A model generated the notes under the pieces. It was not told the origin of the DNA, ran no database searches, and was given only the letters and a program-made list of their open reading frames with translations. Both the position numbers and the translations under genes were made by a program. From an uncultured Pelagibacteraceae bacterium (GTDB lineage Bacteria > Pseudomonadota > Alphaproteobacteria > Pelagibacterales > Pelagibacteraceae): 64,000 nucleotides of DNA. Below are positions 1 through 8,375 of this stretch, piece by piece. Position 1 is the stretch's first letter; each line of letters starts with the position of its first letter. The DNA lies in the NCBI GenBank assembly GCA_902609535.1, contig CACLSF010000001.1, positions 58,582-122,581 on the forward strand. Direction: 5' to 3'.

Positions 1-1194
1 AGTAATAAGAACAATCGTAGCTGTCTTACTTTTATTTTCGGGTAATTGTATTAATCTTTGAATTGAAATTTTATACTTTGCCAAAATCTTAGTTATAGAA
101 GAGAGAACACCGGGCTTATCTTTAACTTTTAATCTAATATAAAGAGAATTTGATGATTGATCTTTATTAAATACTTTAGGTTTTAATCTTTTATTTTTAG
201 ATATACCAAAAGGATATTTTATATTTCCTCTTAATATAGATAAAAGATCAGACATCAACGCAGAGGATGTTGGTCCTGGACCCGCCCCTTCTCCTTGTAA
301 TACAGACTCTCCTATAGGAGAACCATTTAATATTACAGCATTCATTACTCCTCCAACATTTCCTATGTAAGAGTCATTTTTAACTAAACATGGGTGAACT
401 CTTTCAAAAATACTATTATTTATAATTTCAGTAATACCTAATAATTTTATTCTAAAATCTAATTGTTCAGCGATTTTAATATCAGTATAATCAATATTTT
501 CAATACCTTCCATTAGACAGCCAGATTTAGAAATACGTTTATTGAAAGCTAATGAAGTCAAAATTTTTATTTTAGCTAATGCATCATAACCATTAAGATC
601 TAATTTTGGATTTCCAGGTTCAGCATAACCGAGTTTCTGTGCCATCTTCAAAACATTTTTAAAACTATCTTTAGTTCTTTCCATTTCTGACATTATATAA
701 TTACATGTACCATTAAGAATGCCATAAACTTTTGTAATTTTATTTGTAGCTAAACCCTCTTTAATTGTTCGTATAATTGGAATACCACCTGCAACAGATG
801 CCTCAAATTCTAAATTTACTTTGTTTTTCTCAGCTAATTCACCAAGCTTATCGCCATGTTTGGAAATTAATGCTTTATTTGGAGTTATTACATGAATTTT
901 ATTTTTAAGAGCTGTTTCAATAATTTTTTTTGATATACCATCTGATAAACCTATAGCTTCGATTACTATATCTAAGTTTTTAATCTTTAATATATCTAGA
1001 GGATTTGAATAAAAAATTTTCTTATTAATTTTAAACTTTCTTTTCTTATTTTTATTTTTAGCTGATATAGCTATAACTTTAATTCTCTTTCCAGTTTTAG
1101 TTTCAATATCTTTTTTTTTTGTATTTAACTCATTTAGGACGTAAGAACCAATTTGACCAAGTCCAATAACAGCAATATTTATATTTTTGTTCAT
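1..1194 (-). CDS. hom: Homoserine dehydrogenase (3' end cut by window)
   Basis: This enzyme reduces aspartate semialdehyde to homoserine with NAD(P)H, the branch point to threonine and methionine. I translated it by hand from the ATG at 1194; 398 codons are open to base 1. The N-terminus carries a Rossmann motif (VIGLGQIGS, about residues 9-17), followed by the family segment ITPNKALISKHG and the catalytic-domain stretch GILNGTCNYIMSEME. Near the window edge an ACT domain begins (RLKVKDKPGVLSSI), as in proteobacterial regulated enzymes, suggesting threonine feedback control. Family length is about 430 residues, so only the end of the ACT domain is missing. A methionine gene cluster that would use its product lies 2 kb away. 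Confidence 0.93.
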   Translation of the reverse strand, partial: MNKNINIAVIGLGQIGSYVLNELNTKKKDIETKTGKRIKVIAISAKNKNKKRKFKINKKIFYSNPLDILKIKNLDIVIEAIGLSDGISKKIIETALKNKIHVITPNKALISKHGDKLGELAEKNKVNLEFEASVAGGIPIIRTIKEGLATNKITKVYGILNGTCNYIMSEMERTKDSFKNVLKMAQKLGYAEPGNPKLDLNGYDALAKIKILTSLAFNKRISKSGCLMEGIENIDYTDIKIAEQLDFRIKLLGITEIINNSIFERVHPCLVKNDSYIGNVGGVMNAVILNGSPIGESVLQGEGAGPGPTSSALMSDLLSILRGNIKYPFGISKNKRLKPKVFNKDQSSNSLYIRLKVKDKPGVLSSITKILAKYKISIQRLIQLPENKSKTATIVLIT

Positions 1195-1198
1195 TAAA

Positions 1199-1405
1199 TT
1201 AATCTAATTTAGGAAAGTCACTTATCTTACCATATTTAATAACATTTTTTTTAAATTCGTCAAAAGATGTTTCATTTTCAAAGTTTAATTTTGAAATATC
1301 TTTGTCAGTACTGTCTTCCTCAATATTCCACATGGAAACAGGATGATTTAATGAACAATGTGATAATGAAAATATTAATAAAATTATAAAGATATATTTA
1401 AACAT
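1199..1405 (-). CDS. Small putative lipoprotein, function unknown
   Basis: A 68-residue protein with a hydrophobic N-terminus (residues 1-16, FKYIFIILLIFSLSHC). A cysteine at residue 17 could be a lipidation site, although the residue before it is His, which departs from the usual Ala/Gly. The remainder is hydrophilic and acidic with no recognised domain. Its ATG lies inside the last codons of argC (8-base overlap) and it ends 4 bases before the hom start codon, so it sits in an argC-orf-hom transcription unit. Translational coupling supports a real gene. I do not recognise the family. Confidence 0.6.
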   Translation of the reverse strand: MFKYIFIILLIFSLSHCSLNHPVSMWNIEEDSTDKDISKLNFENETSFDEFKKNVIKYGKISDFPKLD

Positions 1406-2423
1406 TCAGACCTTCGCTCTCATTAAAGTCATAATAATTATTCATATTTTGTACAGCTTGACCTCCACCACCTTTAATCAAATTATCAATTACAGACAAT
1501 ATTATTATTTTATCTTTTTGCTTACTTTTGCACACAGAAATTAGGCAATTATTAGTATTGATCACATCATTAGTGCTTAAGAACGTATTTATTTTACTAA
1601 TTTTTATAAATTTATGATTCTTGTATTGGACATTTAGAACATTAATAATTTCGTTTATGTTAATACCCTTTTTTAAATCAATATAAATAGTGCTTAAAAT
1701 TCCTCTAAACATCGGTGTTAGATGAGGTGTAAAATGAAATTTATTTTTTTTACTAGTTTTAAGATCTAGTTCTTGTTGAATTTCAGAATTATGCCTATGA
1801 TTTGCTAAGCCATAAGCACTCAATGACTCATACAAATTTTTATCTTTATATTTTTTATGTACTCCTCTACCTGCTCCTGAATAACCAGATTTTGAATCAA
1901 TAATAATTGTTTGATTATTAATTAAATTTTTTTTTATTAATGGGATTAATGGAATTAATACAGATGTAGGGTAGCATCCAGGACAAGATACAATTGGAAA
2001 TTTTTTAATTAAATGACCAGTAATTTCAGGTATAGAATAAATACTTTTTTTGATTTGATTTAATGCTTTGTGTTTAATTTTATACCATTTTTCATAATCT
2101 TTTTTATTGTTAAGTCTAAAATCAGCCGCTAGATCTATTAATAGATTATTTTTATTTAAAAATTTTGAAATAGATTGTGCCTCACCATTTGGTAATGCTG
2201 TAAATATTATATCAACATCTAATAAATATTCTTTTTTAAATTTTGATATTTTTGGTAATTTGTATTTTTTTAATTCTTTTTCATAGGAATCTATTTTTTT
2301 CCCTACAGAGGTACTACCACACAAATATTTAATATTTATTTTTTTATGTGTACATAAAAGTTTAGTTAGTTGTAATCCTATATATCCAGTAGCACCACAT
2401 ATAAGAACATTTTTCTTGCCCAT
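1398..2423 (-). CDS. argC: N-acetyl-gamma-glutamyl-phosphate reductase
   Basis: ArgC catalyses the NADPH-dependent third step of arginine synthesis, reducing N-acetylglutamyl phosphate to the semialdehyde. The 341-residue protein has the dinucleotide-binding start CGATGYIGLQL (residues 9-19). The active-site segment is SCPGCYPTSV, with the likely catalytic Cys at 150. Further family motifs are SGYSGAGRGVHKKY, ANHRHNSEI and HLTPMFRGI. Length matches the family. It follows rpsI on the minus strand after a 33-base gap and overlaps the small lipoprotein gene, so it is probably cotranscribed with rplM-rpsI, a common alphaproteobacterial arrangement. Confidence 0.95.
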   Translation of the reverse strand: MGKKNVLICGATGYIGLQLTKLLCTHKKINIKYLCGSTSVGKKIDSYEKELKKYKLPKISKFKKEYLLDVDIIFTALPNGEAQSISKFLNKNNLLIDLAADFRLNNKKDYEKWYKIKHKALNQIKKSIYSIPEITGHLIKKFPIVSCPGCYPTSVLIPLIPLIKKNLINNQTIIIDSKSGYSGAGRGVHKKYKDKNLYESLSAYGLANHRHNSEIQQELDLKTSKKNKFHFTPHLTPMFRGILSTIYIDLKKGININEIINVLNVQYKNHKFIKISKINTFLSTNDVINTNNCLISVCKSKQKDKIIILSVIDNLIKGGGGQAVQNMNNYYDFNESEGLNV

Positions 2424-2456
2424 AATCTAATATAACAGTTGAAATTTAAAAAGTAA

Positions 2457-2888
2457 TTATCTTTTAGAAAACTGGTAGCTTTTTCTAGCTTTTGCTCTAC
2501 CAGGTTTTTTTCTCTCAACAGATCTTGAATCTCTTGTTGTGAGTTTTTCTTTACGTAAGGTTGATTTTAAAGTTTCGTCAAATTTTAGTAAGGCTCTTGA
2601 AATTCCATGTACTAATGCACCAGCTTGACCAGTTTGACCCCCACCTACAACTTTAGATCTAACATCGTAATCAGTTGACTGATTTATTATTTCAAAAGGT
2701 CTTAAAATTTGCATTACATGATTAGCTCTTGGAAAATAGTCGTTTAAAGATTTGCCATTTACATAAAATTTACCTGTACCTTTTTTTAACCAAACTTTAG
2801 CTACAGATTTTTTTCTTCTTCCTGTTGCGTATTTACTATCTCTAAAGTCTAACTTTATTTTTGGTGAAGATGTTTGGGAAGTTTCCAT
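2457..2888 (-). CDS. rpsI: 30S ribosomal protein S9
   Basis: A protein of the 30S subunit head whose basic C-terminal tail reaches the P-site tRNA. The 143 residues contain the start motif YATGRRKKSVAKVW, the central GGGQTGQAGALVHGISRALL, and the conserved tail RSVERKKPGRAKARKSYQFSKR, ending in the characteristic KR. The N-terminal 15 or so residues are a short Ser/Thr-rich extension. The gene starts one base upstream of the rplM stop, the universal rplM-rpsI pair, and is read from the rplM promoter. Confidence 0.98.
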   Translation of the reverse strand: METSQTSSPKIKLDFRDSKYATGRRKKSVAKVWLKKGTGKFYVNGKSLNDYFPRANHVMQILRPFEIINQSTDYDVRSKVVGGGQTGQAGALVHGISRALLKFDETLKSTLRKEKLTTRDSRSVERKKPGRAKARKSYQFSKR

Positions 2889-2889
2889 A

Positions 2890-3348
2890 TTAATTTCTTA
2901 CAATATTTTTTTGATTAAGTTTACCAATTTCAATTATTTTTGGATTTTGTGCAGTATGAGGATGGTTCTCTCCAGAATAAATTTTAAGTTTAGTTAATTG
3001 TTTTTTCCCTAATGCTCCTGAGGGCAACATTCTTTTAACAGCTAATTTTAATACTTCTCCAGGTTTTTTTTCACTCAATTTTTCAGGTGTTATTTCCTTA
3101 ATTCCACCAGGGTATCCTGTGTGTCTGTAATATTTTTTATTTTGAAATTTATTTCCTGTAAATTTGATTTGGTCTACATTTTTGATAACAACAAAATCTC
3201 CATGGTCCATATGAGGTGTATATGTTGTTTTATTCTTCCCTCTTATAATTTTTGATACAACTGTTGCTAGTCTACCAACAACTGCTCCTTTGGCATCGAT
3301 TTCAAACCAATCGCTATTTATCTCATCTTTTTTAACAAACTTTGTCAT
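2890..3348 (-). CDS. rplM: 50S ribosomal protein L13
   Basis: An early-assembling 50S subunit protein. I start at the ATG at 3348 (MTKFVKKDEINSDWFEIDAK), giving 152 residues, the normal family length. The longer frame would begin at a TTG at 3387, but that TTG is the first part of a TTGACA promoter element. Motifs seen are DAKGAVVGRLATVVS, TYTPHMDHGDFV, RMLPSGALGKKQL and YSGENHPHTAQNP. No Shine-Dalgarno sequence precedes the ATG and the predicted transcription start is only a few bases away, so the mRNA may be nearly leaderless. It leads the rplM-rpsI-argC-hom run. Confidence 0.97.
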   Translation of the reverse strand: MTKFVKKDEINSDWFEIDAKGAVVGRLATVVSKIIRGKNKTTYTPHMDHGDFVVIKNVDQIKFTGNKFQNKKYYRHTGYPGGIKEITPEKLSEKKPGEVLKLAVKRMLPSGALGKKQLTKLKIYSGENHPHTAQNPKIIEIGKLNQKNIVRN

Positions 3349-3358
3349 GAATGCGGGA

Positions 3359-3387
3359 TTAATACTTATAATTAGATATATTGTCAA
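3359..3387 (-). promoter_or_regulatory. Sigma-70-type promoter of rplM-rpsI
   Basis: On the minus strand a perfect -35 TTGACA (3387-3382) is followed by a 17-base spacer and TATTAA as -10 (3364-3359). Transcription would start near 3352, about four bases before the rplM ATG. The geometry is canonical, but no experiment backs it. Confidence 0.55.
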
Positions 3388-3411
3388 ATTATTATATTTT
3401 GGTTGGACTGA

Positions 3412-3459
3412 ATGGTTGATTGAATTATGACCATTTATTAGTAATAATAGACATCATAA
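3412..3459 (+). promoter_or_regulatory. Possible pseudoknot leader RNA upstream of the first sulfhydrylase gene
   Basis: The 5' leader of the first metY-like gene can fold as an H-type pseudoknot. P1 pairs ATGGT (3412-3416) with ACCAT (3430-3434). P2 pairs TTATG (3425-3429) with CATAA (3455-3459). The P2 5' strand directly abuts the P1 3' strand, so the helices could stack, which is the topology of SAM-II and SAM-V riboswitches. Those classes occur in alphaproteobacteria, SAM-V in Pelagibacter, before methionine genes. The ribosome-binding site AAAGGAG (3484-3490) lies 25 bases beyond P2, so occlusion is not obvious. I could not match the class consensus by eye; chance pairing in AT-rich DNA is possible. 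Confidence 0.3.
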
Positions 3460-3494
3460 AAACGAATTCACAATATTTTAATTAAAGGAGCTTT

Positions 3495-4826
3495 ATGAGT
3501 GATAAAAAAAAAGAATTAAAACCAAATACTTATAAATTTGATACTCTCAGTTTACATGCTGGTTATCAACCACACAAAAATGCTGGAGCAAGACAAGTTC
3601 CTATCTATCAAACAACGTCATATCTTTTTGACGATGTAGATCATGCAGCAGCTCTTTTTAATCTAGAGCGTGGTGGTCATATTTATAGTAGAATTTCTAA
3701 TCCTACAGTTGGTGTATTAGAGGAAAGAGTTGCATCATTAGAAGGTGGTACAGCAGCACTAGCAACTTCATCTGGTATGAGTGCAATATTTTTAACAATT
3801 ATGACTCTATGTGAAGCAGGTGACCACTTAGTTGTGTCATCACAACTTTATGGTGGTACAGTAAACTTGTTTAGACTTACACTACCAAAATTTGGTATTA
3901 CGTGTACTTTTGTTAAACCAAGGGACACTGAAGGTTTTAAAAAAGCAATTAAGAAAAATACAAAAGGTATATATGGTGAATTAGTTGGTAATCCTGGTAA
4001 TGAACTAATGAACATGCCTGAGATTGCTAACATAGCTCATGAAGCTGGAATTCCATTAATCGTTGACTCAACTTATCAAACTCCATATTTATGCAAACCA
4101 TTTGAGCATGGAGCTGACATTGTAATTCATTCTTTAACAAAATGGATGGCTGGTCATGGTTCTTCAATGGCCGGAATATTAGTTGAAGGTGGAAATTTCG
4201 ATTGGATGCAAAATGATAAGTTTCCAACAATGACTAAACCATATGAAGGATACCATGGATTATCTTTTGCTGAAGAATTTGGTCCAACTGCATTTACTAT
4301 GAAAGCTAGAGCAGAAGGAATGAGAGACTTTGGTCCTTGTTTAAGCCCACAAAATGCTTGGAATGTTCTTCAAGGTTTAGAAACATTATCAGTAAGAATG
4401 AAAAAGCACTGTGAAAATGCGGAGGAAATGGTCAAATATTTATCTAACCACGAAAGTGTAGCATGGGTTTCTCATCCAAGCGCTCCAAATCATCCTGATA
4501 CTAAACTTGCGAATAAACTATTACCTAATGGTAAGGGGTCAATGATAGCATTTGGGATTAAAGGTGGAAAAGACGCGGGTGTTGCCTTTATTAATAATGT
4601 TAAATTAGCATCTCACTTAGCAAATGTTGGTGATACAAGAACATTAGTTATTCATCCAGCATCAGGAACACATTCTCAAATGGATGAAGCAACATTAAAG
4701 TTTGCTGGATTATCACATGATATGATTAGATTGTCCGTCGGTATGGAAGATATAGATGATATTAAAAATGATTTCGAGATTGGTTTTAGAGCAGCAAGAA
4801 AACCAAGACTTGTTTCAAATCAATGA
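3495..4826 (+). CDS. O-acetylhomoserine sulfhydrylase-type PLP enzyme, copy 1
   Basis: A Cys/Met-metabolism PLP enzyme of 443 residues, the length of MetY, which makes homocysteine directly from O-acetylhomoserine and sulfide. Seen: the N-terminal TLSLHAGYQP, IYSRISNPTVGVLEERVASLEGG, LYGGTVNLF, the PLP-contacting VDST (Asp191), and the Schiff-base lysine in IHSLTKWMAGHG (Lys216). A clear ribosome-binding site AAAGGAG precedes the ATG. Its stop overlaps the start of the alpha/beta hydrolase (ATGA), and a paralogue follows. Related family members cleave methionine or cystathionine, so the exact substrate is inferred from length and from hom nearby. Confidence 0.85.
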   Translation: MSDKKKELKPNTYKFDTLSLHAGYQPHKNAGARQVPIYQTTSYLFDDVDHAAALFNLERGGHIYSRISNPTVGVLEERVASLEGGTAALATSSGMSAIFLTIMTLCEAGDHLVVSSQLYGGTVNLFRLTLPKFGITCTFVKPRDTEGFKKAIKKNTKGIYGELVGNPGNELMNMPEIANIAHEAGIPLIVDSTYQTPYLCKPFEHGADIVIHSLTKWMAGHGSSMAGILVEGGNFDWMQNDKFPTMTKPYEGYHGLSFAEEFGPTAFTMKARAEGMRDFGPCLSPQNAWNVLQGLETLSVRMKKHCENAEEMVKYLSNHESVAWVSHPSAPNHPDTKLANKLLPNGKGSMIAFGIKGGKDAGVAFINNVKLASHLANVGDTRTLVIHPASGTHSQMDEATLKFAGLSHDMIRLSVGMEDIDDIKNDFEIGFRAARKPRLVSNQ

Positions 4827-5641
4827 AATTTAAAGTAAATGGCAATGAGGTTTTTGCCTCCACAGGTGGAAGACCATTTGATAAAAAAAAACCTTTGATA
4901 ATCTTTGTTCATGGGAGTGGTTTAACTCACATGACTTGGGTTCTTCAAACAAGATACTTCGCTTTTCATGGCTACAACTCTTTAGCAGTTGACCTTCCTG
5001 GACATGGATTATCAAGTGGTAAAAGTCTTAAATCAATTGAAGAAATGGCAGATTGGGTAAGTTCTGTAATTGATGCTGTTGGTCATAAAGAGGCTTCACT
5101 AGTAGGACACTCACAGGGATGTTTGGTAACAGTTGAATGTACATCAAGGTACCCTGGAAAAATTAAAACTTTGAGTTTGATGGGTGGAGCTGGTGCTATA
5201 CCTATGAATCCAGAACTGCTATCACTAGCTGAAAATAATGATCCAAAAGCAGTAGATTTAATGATGGATTGGGCACATGGTCCTGCTGGTCACTTTGGCG
5301 GTCACCCAGTTCCTGGCCTTTACCATATAAATACAGGAACAATGCTTGCAAAATCTAGAACAATACAAAATACATTAGGTGTAGATTTTAGAGCCTGTGA
5401 TAATTACAAGAATGGATTTGAAGCAGCTAAAAAAATTAAATGCCCCACTCTATCAATTTTAGCAACTGATGACAAAATGTGTCCTGTTAAAGAAGGAAAA
5501 AAATTAGCTTCATTAATTGATGGTAGTCAAGTTGATATAATTGATAACTGTGGTCACATGATGTTGTTAGAAGAAGCAGATAGAGTATTAACTGTACTTA
5601 AAAAATTTATAACTACAAATTATCCCCCATTATCAAGTTAA
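4823..5641 (+). CDS. Alpha/beta hydrolase between two sulfhydrylase genes
   Basis: A 272-residue alpha/beta-hydrolase-fold protein. Visible features are the oxyanion segment VHGSG (residues 29-33), the nucleophile elbow VGHSQG with Ser97, a likely acid in ATDD (216-217), and the catalytic His245 in NCGHMML. The cap region around 140-190 is Gly/His-rich. It is not MetX: homoserine acetyltransferases share the fold but are about 100 residues longer and differ around the nucleophile. Its start overlaps the stop of the upstream PLP gene by four bases, so the two are translationally coupled. The substrate is unknown; a thioester or acyl ester linked to methionine metabolism is only a guess. Confidence 0.85.
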   Translation: MKFKVNGNEVFASTGGRPFDKKKPLIIFVHGSGLTHMTWVLQTRYFAFHGYNSLAVDLPGHGLSSGKSLKSIEEMADWVSSVIDAVGHKEASLVGHSQGCLVTVECTSRYPGKIKTLSLMGGAGAIPMNPELLSLAENNDPKAVDLMMDWAHGPAGHFGGHPVPGLYHINTGTMLAKSRTIQNTLGVDFRACDNYKNGFEAAKKIKCPTLSILATDDKMCPVKEGKKLASLIDGSQVDIIDNCGHMMLLEEADRVLTVLKKFITTNYPPLSS

Positions 5642-5702
5642 ATTTAAGCTTGATTGTATTTTTTCATTTTAGTTTAATACATTTTTAAACAGAAGGGGAA
5701 AT

Positions 5703-7028
5703 ATGAGTAAAAATAAACATCCAGAAACAATTGCTTTACATGGTGGAGATTACAGAAGTGATCCAGCTACAACAGCAGTAGCAGTACCACTCTATAGAAC
5801 AACATCTTATCAATTTAATGATACAGATCATGCTGCAAATTTATTTGCACTAAAAGAATTTGGAAACATATACACAAGAATTATGAATCCAACTAATGAC
5901 GTACTTGAAAAAAGAGTTGCGGCACTTGAAGGTGGGCTTGCAGCTGTAACTGTTGGTTCAGGACAAGCGGCATCAACATTCGCTATAATGAACGTGTGTC
6001 AATCAGGAGATAACTTTGTTAGTTCAACTGATTTATATGGTGGAACGGTAAATCTATTCACTCACACACTTAAAAAATTAGGTATTGAATGTAGATATGC
6101 AGATCCATCAGATCCAAGTAATTTTGAAAAATTAATTGATGATAGAACAAGATGTTTTTATGCAGAAACTTTGCCTAATCCATATTTAAGAGTATTTCCA
6201 ATAAAAGAGGTATCTGACATAGGTAGAAAGTACAGTATTCCATTAATTATGGATAATACTGCAGCACCAGTAATTTGTAAGCCTTTAGAACATGGAGCTG
6301 CTGTAGTAGTTCATTCACTTACTAAATTTATTGGTGGTCATGGTACGGTAATAGGAGGATGTCTTGTTGATGGAGGTAATTTTGACTGGACAAAAGATCC
6401 AAAAAGACAGCCTTTATTTAATGAGCCAGATGCTAGTTATGGTGGCGCGCAATGGGGTGTTGTAGTTCCACAATTGACAGGAGCAAATGTCTCATACGCA
6501 GTAAGATCACGTGTTGTACTATTAAGAGATCTAGGAGCACCATTAGCACCTGATAATGCATGGGGAATAATTCAAGGTTTAGAAACTGTTCCCTTAAGAA
6601 TGAAACAACATTGTTCTAATGCCGAGAAAGCTGTTGCATTTTTACAAAAACATAAGAATGTAGAGAGAGTTATCTACCCTACCTTGCACAAAGGAGAAAT
6701 TGGTGAAAGATCCAAAAAATATATGAAGGGTGGAAATGGAGCACTTATAGGTATCGAAGTTAAAGGTGGTGTTGAAGCAGGTAAAAAATTTATAGAGTCA
6801 TTAAAGATGTTTTACCATGTTGCAAATATTGGAGATGCTAGAAGTTTAGCTATTCACCCTGCAACTACTACTCACAGTCAATTAACTGAAGAGGAGCTTT
6901 TAGCAGCTGGTGTAACACCAGGATATGTAAGATTATCTATTGGTATTGAACACCCAGACGACATTATAGCTGATCTAGATCAAGCTTTAGGAGCCTCTGG
7001 AAAACCTAGCTTGAAAGCTGTAAGTTAG
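5703..7028 (+). CDS. O-acetylhomoserine sulfhydrylase-type PLP enzyme, copy 2
   Basis: A second 441-residue member of the same PLP family, clearly paralogous to copy 1 but diverged. Motifs seen are TIALHGG, IYTRIMNPTNDVLEKRVAALEGG, LYGGTVNLF, LIMDNTAAP with Asp184, and the PLP lysine in VVHSLTKFIGGHG (Lys208). The C-terminal half keeps NIGDARSLAIHPATTTHSQL, the substrate-carboxylate region of sulfhydrylases. A strong ribosome-binding site AGAAGGGG lies just before the ATG. Its 3' end overlaps the convergent ctaA by 23 bases. Which copy is the housekeeping MetY cannot be told from sequence; one may act on another thiol or acyl donor. Confidence 0.85.
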   Translation: MSKNKHPETIALHGGDYRSDPATTAVAVPLYRTTSYQFNDTDHAANLFALKEFGNIYTRIMNPTNDVLEKRVAALEGGLAAVTVGSGQAASTFAIMNVCQSGDNFVSSTDLYGGTVNLFTHTLKKLGIECRYADPSDPSNFEKLIDDRTRCFYAETLPNPYLRVFPIKEVSDIGRKYSIPLIMDNTAAPVICKPLEHGAAVVVHSLTKFIGGHGTVIGGCLVDGGNFDWTKDPKRQPLFNEPDASYGGAQWGVVVPQLTGANVSYAVRSRVVLLRDLGAPLAPDNAWGIIQGLETVPLRMKQHCSNAEKAVAFLQKHKNVERVIYPTLHKGEIGERSKKYMKGGNGALIGIEVKGGVEAGKKFIESLKMFYHVANIGDARSLAIHPATTTHSQLTEEELLAAGVTPGYVRLSIGIEHPDDIIADLDQALGASGKPSLKAVS

Positions 7029-8037
7029 ATTTTGTGTTTATAAATAAAAAATAAATACAAGACGCAACTAAAAAAATAGAACTTATTTGGTGCATAGATG
7101 CAATATATATTTGTGCACCATATAATAAAGTAAATACTCCTAAAATAATCTGCAAAAAAATAAAAAAACCCAAAACTTTAACTGATTTATATAAATCAGT
7201 TTTTTTATTTCTGTAAATATAAAATAATAAATACAGATAAAATAACCCAATTAAATATGCTAATTTTCTGTGTATAAATTGTACCAAAGAAGGATCACTA
7301 AAAGCAGATAATTTAAATAAATTAACAATACTATTATCATTTGGAAAAATTGAGTTACCCATTAATGGCCAAGAATTATAAATTTTACCTGCATCCATTC
7401 CTGAAACGAAGGCACCAATAGAAATTTGCAAAAAAACTAATATAAGAAAACTAAATGGAAATATAATATTAATAGTATTTTGAAAGTCGTTTTTAACTTT
7501 TATTTTTAAGTAATTCCAAAAAATTAAAGATAAAATAAAAAAAGCTACTAATAAATGTACGGATAACCTAAAATGACTAACATCTACTCTATCGATAAGA
7601 CCACTACTTACCATATACCATCCTATAAATCCTTGAAAACATATTAAAGCAAAGATGAAATAAAGGTTTATTAATTTTTTAAATTTTATTTTAAATGTGA
7701 AATATATTAGTGGTATTAGAAAAGCTAAACCTATTAATCTTCCCATAAATCTGTGAGCCCATTCCCACCAAAAGATTACTTTAAATTCTTGCATGGTCAT
7801 ATCATAATTTTGTAATTTAAATTCGGGTATCTCTTTGTATAAATCAAAATACATAATCCATTGAGAATTATTAAGTGGTGGAAAGAAACCAGAAAATAAC
7901 TGCCATTCAGTGATTGATAAACCAGAATCAGTTAGTCTTGTTAAGCCTCCAACTACAATCATCACTGAGATTATCCAAAACATGCTCATAAGCCATATTG
8001 ATATTTGATTATTAACCTTTGGATTTTCACTATACAT
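7006..8037 (-). CDS. ctaA: Heme A synthase, COX15/CtaA family
   Basis: CtaA oxidises the methyl group of heme O to make heme A for the aa3-type cytochrome oxidase in the inner membrane. The 343-residue protein is highly hydrophobic with about eight membrane helices. Conserved heme-ligand histidines appear in FWWEWAHRFMGRLIG, VSHFRLSVHLLVAF, QFIHRKLAYLIG and MHQISSIFLVAS. The early motif VVGGLTRLTDSGLSITEW is a family signature. It stands alone on the minus strand, convergent with the sulfhydrylase and divergent from the chorismate mutase-like gene 43 bases away. Presence implies an aerobic heme-copper oxidase. Confidence 0.94.
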   Translation of the reverse strand: MYSENPKVNNQISIWLMSMFWIISVMIVVGGLTRLTDSGLSITEWQLFSGFFPPLNNSQWIMYFDLYKEIPEFKLQNYDMTMQEFKVIFWWEWAHRFMGRLIGLAFLIPLIYFTFKIKFKKLINLYFIFALICFQGFIGWYMVSSGLIDRVDVSHFRLSVHLLVAFFILSLIFWNYLKIKVKNDFQNTINIIFPFSFLILVFLQISIGAFVSGMDAGKIYNSWPLMGNSIFPNDNSIVNLFKLSAFSDPSLVQFIHRKLAYLIGLFYLYLLFYIYRNKKTDLYKSVKVLGFFIFLQIILGVFTLLYGAQIYIASMHQISSIFLVASCIYFLFINTKSNLQLSS

Positions 8038-8080
8038 AAAGGGATAAATATAATAATTTTTGAATTATCCAAATATATAA

Positions 8081-8374
8081 ATGTCGCCATTAAAAAAACA
8101 AAAACTCAGTAAAATAAGAAAAGAACTGGATAATTTAGACGATATATTAATAAAAATAATTAAGAAAAGAACTAACTTAGTTAAGAGAGTTTTAGAAATT
8201 AAAGAAAAAAAAAATCAAATTGTTGACCAGAAAAGAATTAATTTAATCCTTAAAAATATCAAAAAAAAATCAATTAAAAACAAAATTGATCCAAAGATAA
8301 CACATAAAATTTGGAAGAATATGATATTTGCATATATCGATTTTGAACGTAGAAATTTTAATAAAAAAAAGTAA
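8081..8374 (+). CDS. Chorismate mutase-like protein, AroQ fold
   Basis: A 97-residue, all-helical, very Lys-rich protein resembling stand-alone AroQ-class chorismate mutase, which converts chorismate to prephenate for Phe/Tyr synthesis. The start KIRKELDNLDDILIKIIKKR has the Arg and spacing of the first active-site helix. RTNLVKRVLEIKEKKNQIVDQKR fits the second, with further conserved basic residues, and a third helix follows. The gene ends one base before the convergent rpmG. Sequence bias towards lysine lowers certainty about each active-site residue, so I call it mutase-like. Confidence 0.75.
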   Translation: MSPLKKQKLSKIRKELDNLDDILIKIIKKRTNLVKRVLEIKEKKNQIVDQKRINLILKNIKKKSIKNKIDPKITHKIWKNMIFAYIDFERRNFNKKK

Positions 8375-8375
8375 A

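Noticed and set aside
3349..3387. N-terminal extension of L13 from a TTG codon
   Set aside because: The TTG is part of a TTGACA promoter and L13 normally starts at the ATG at 3348.
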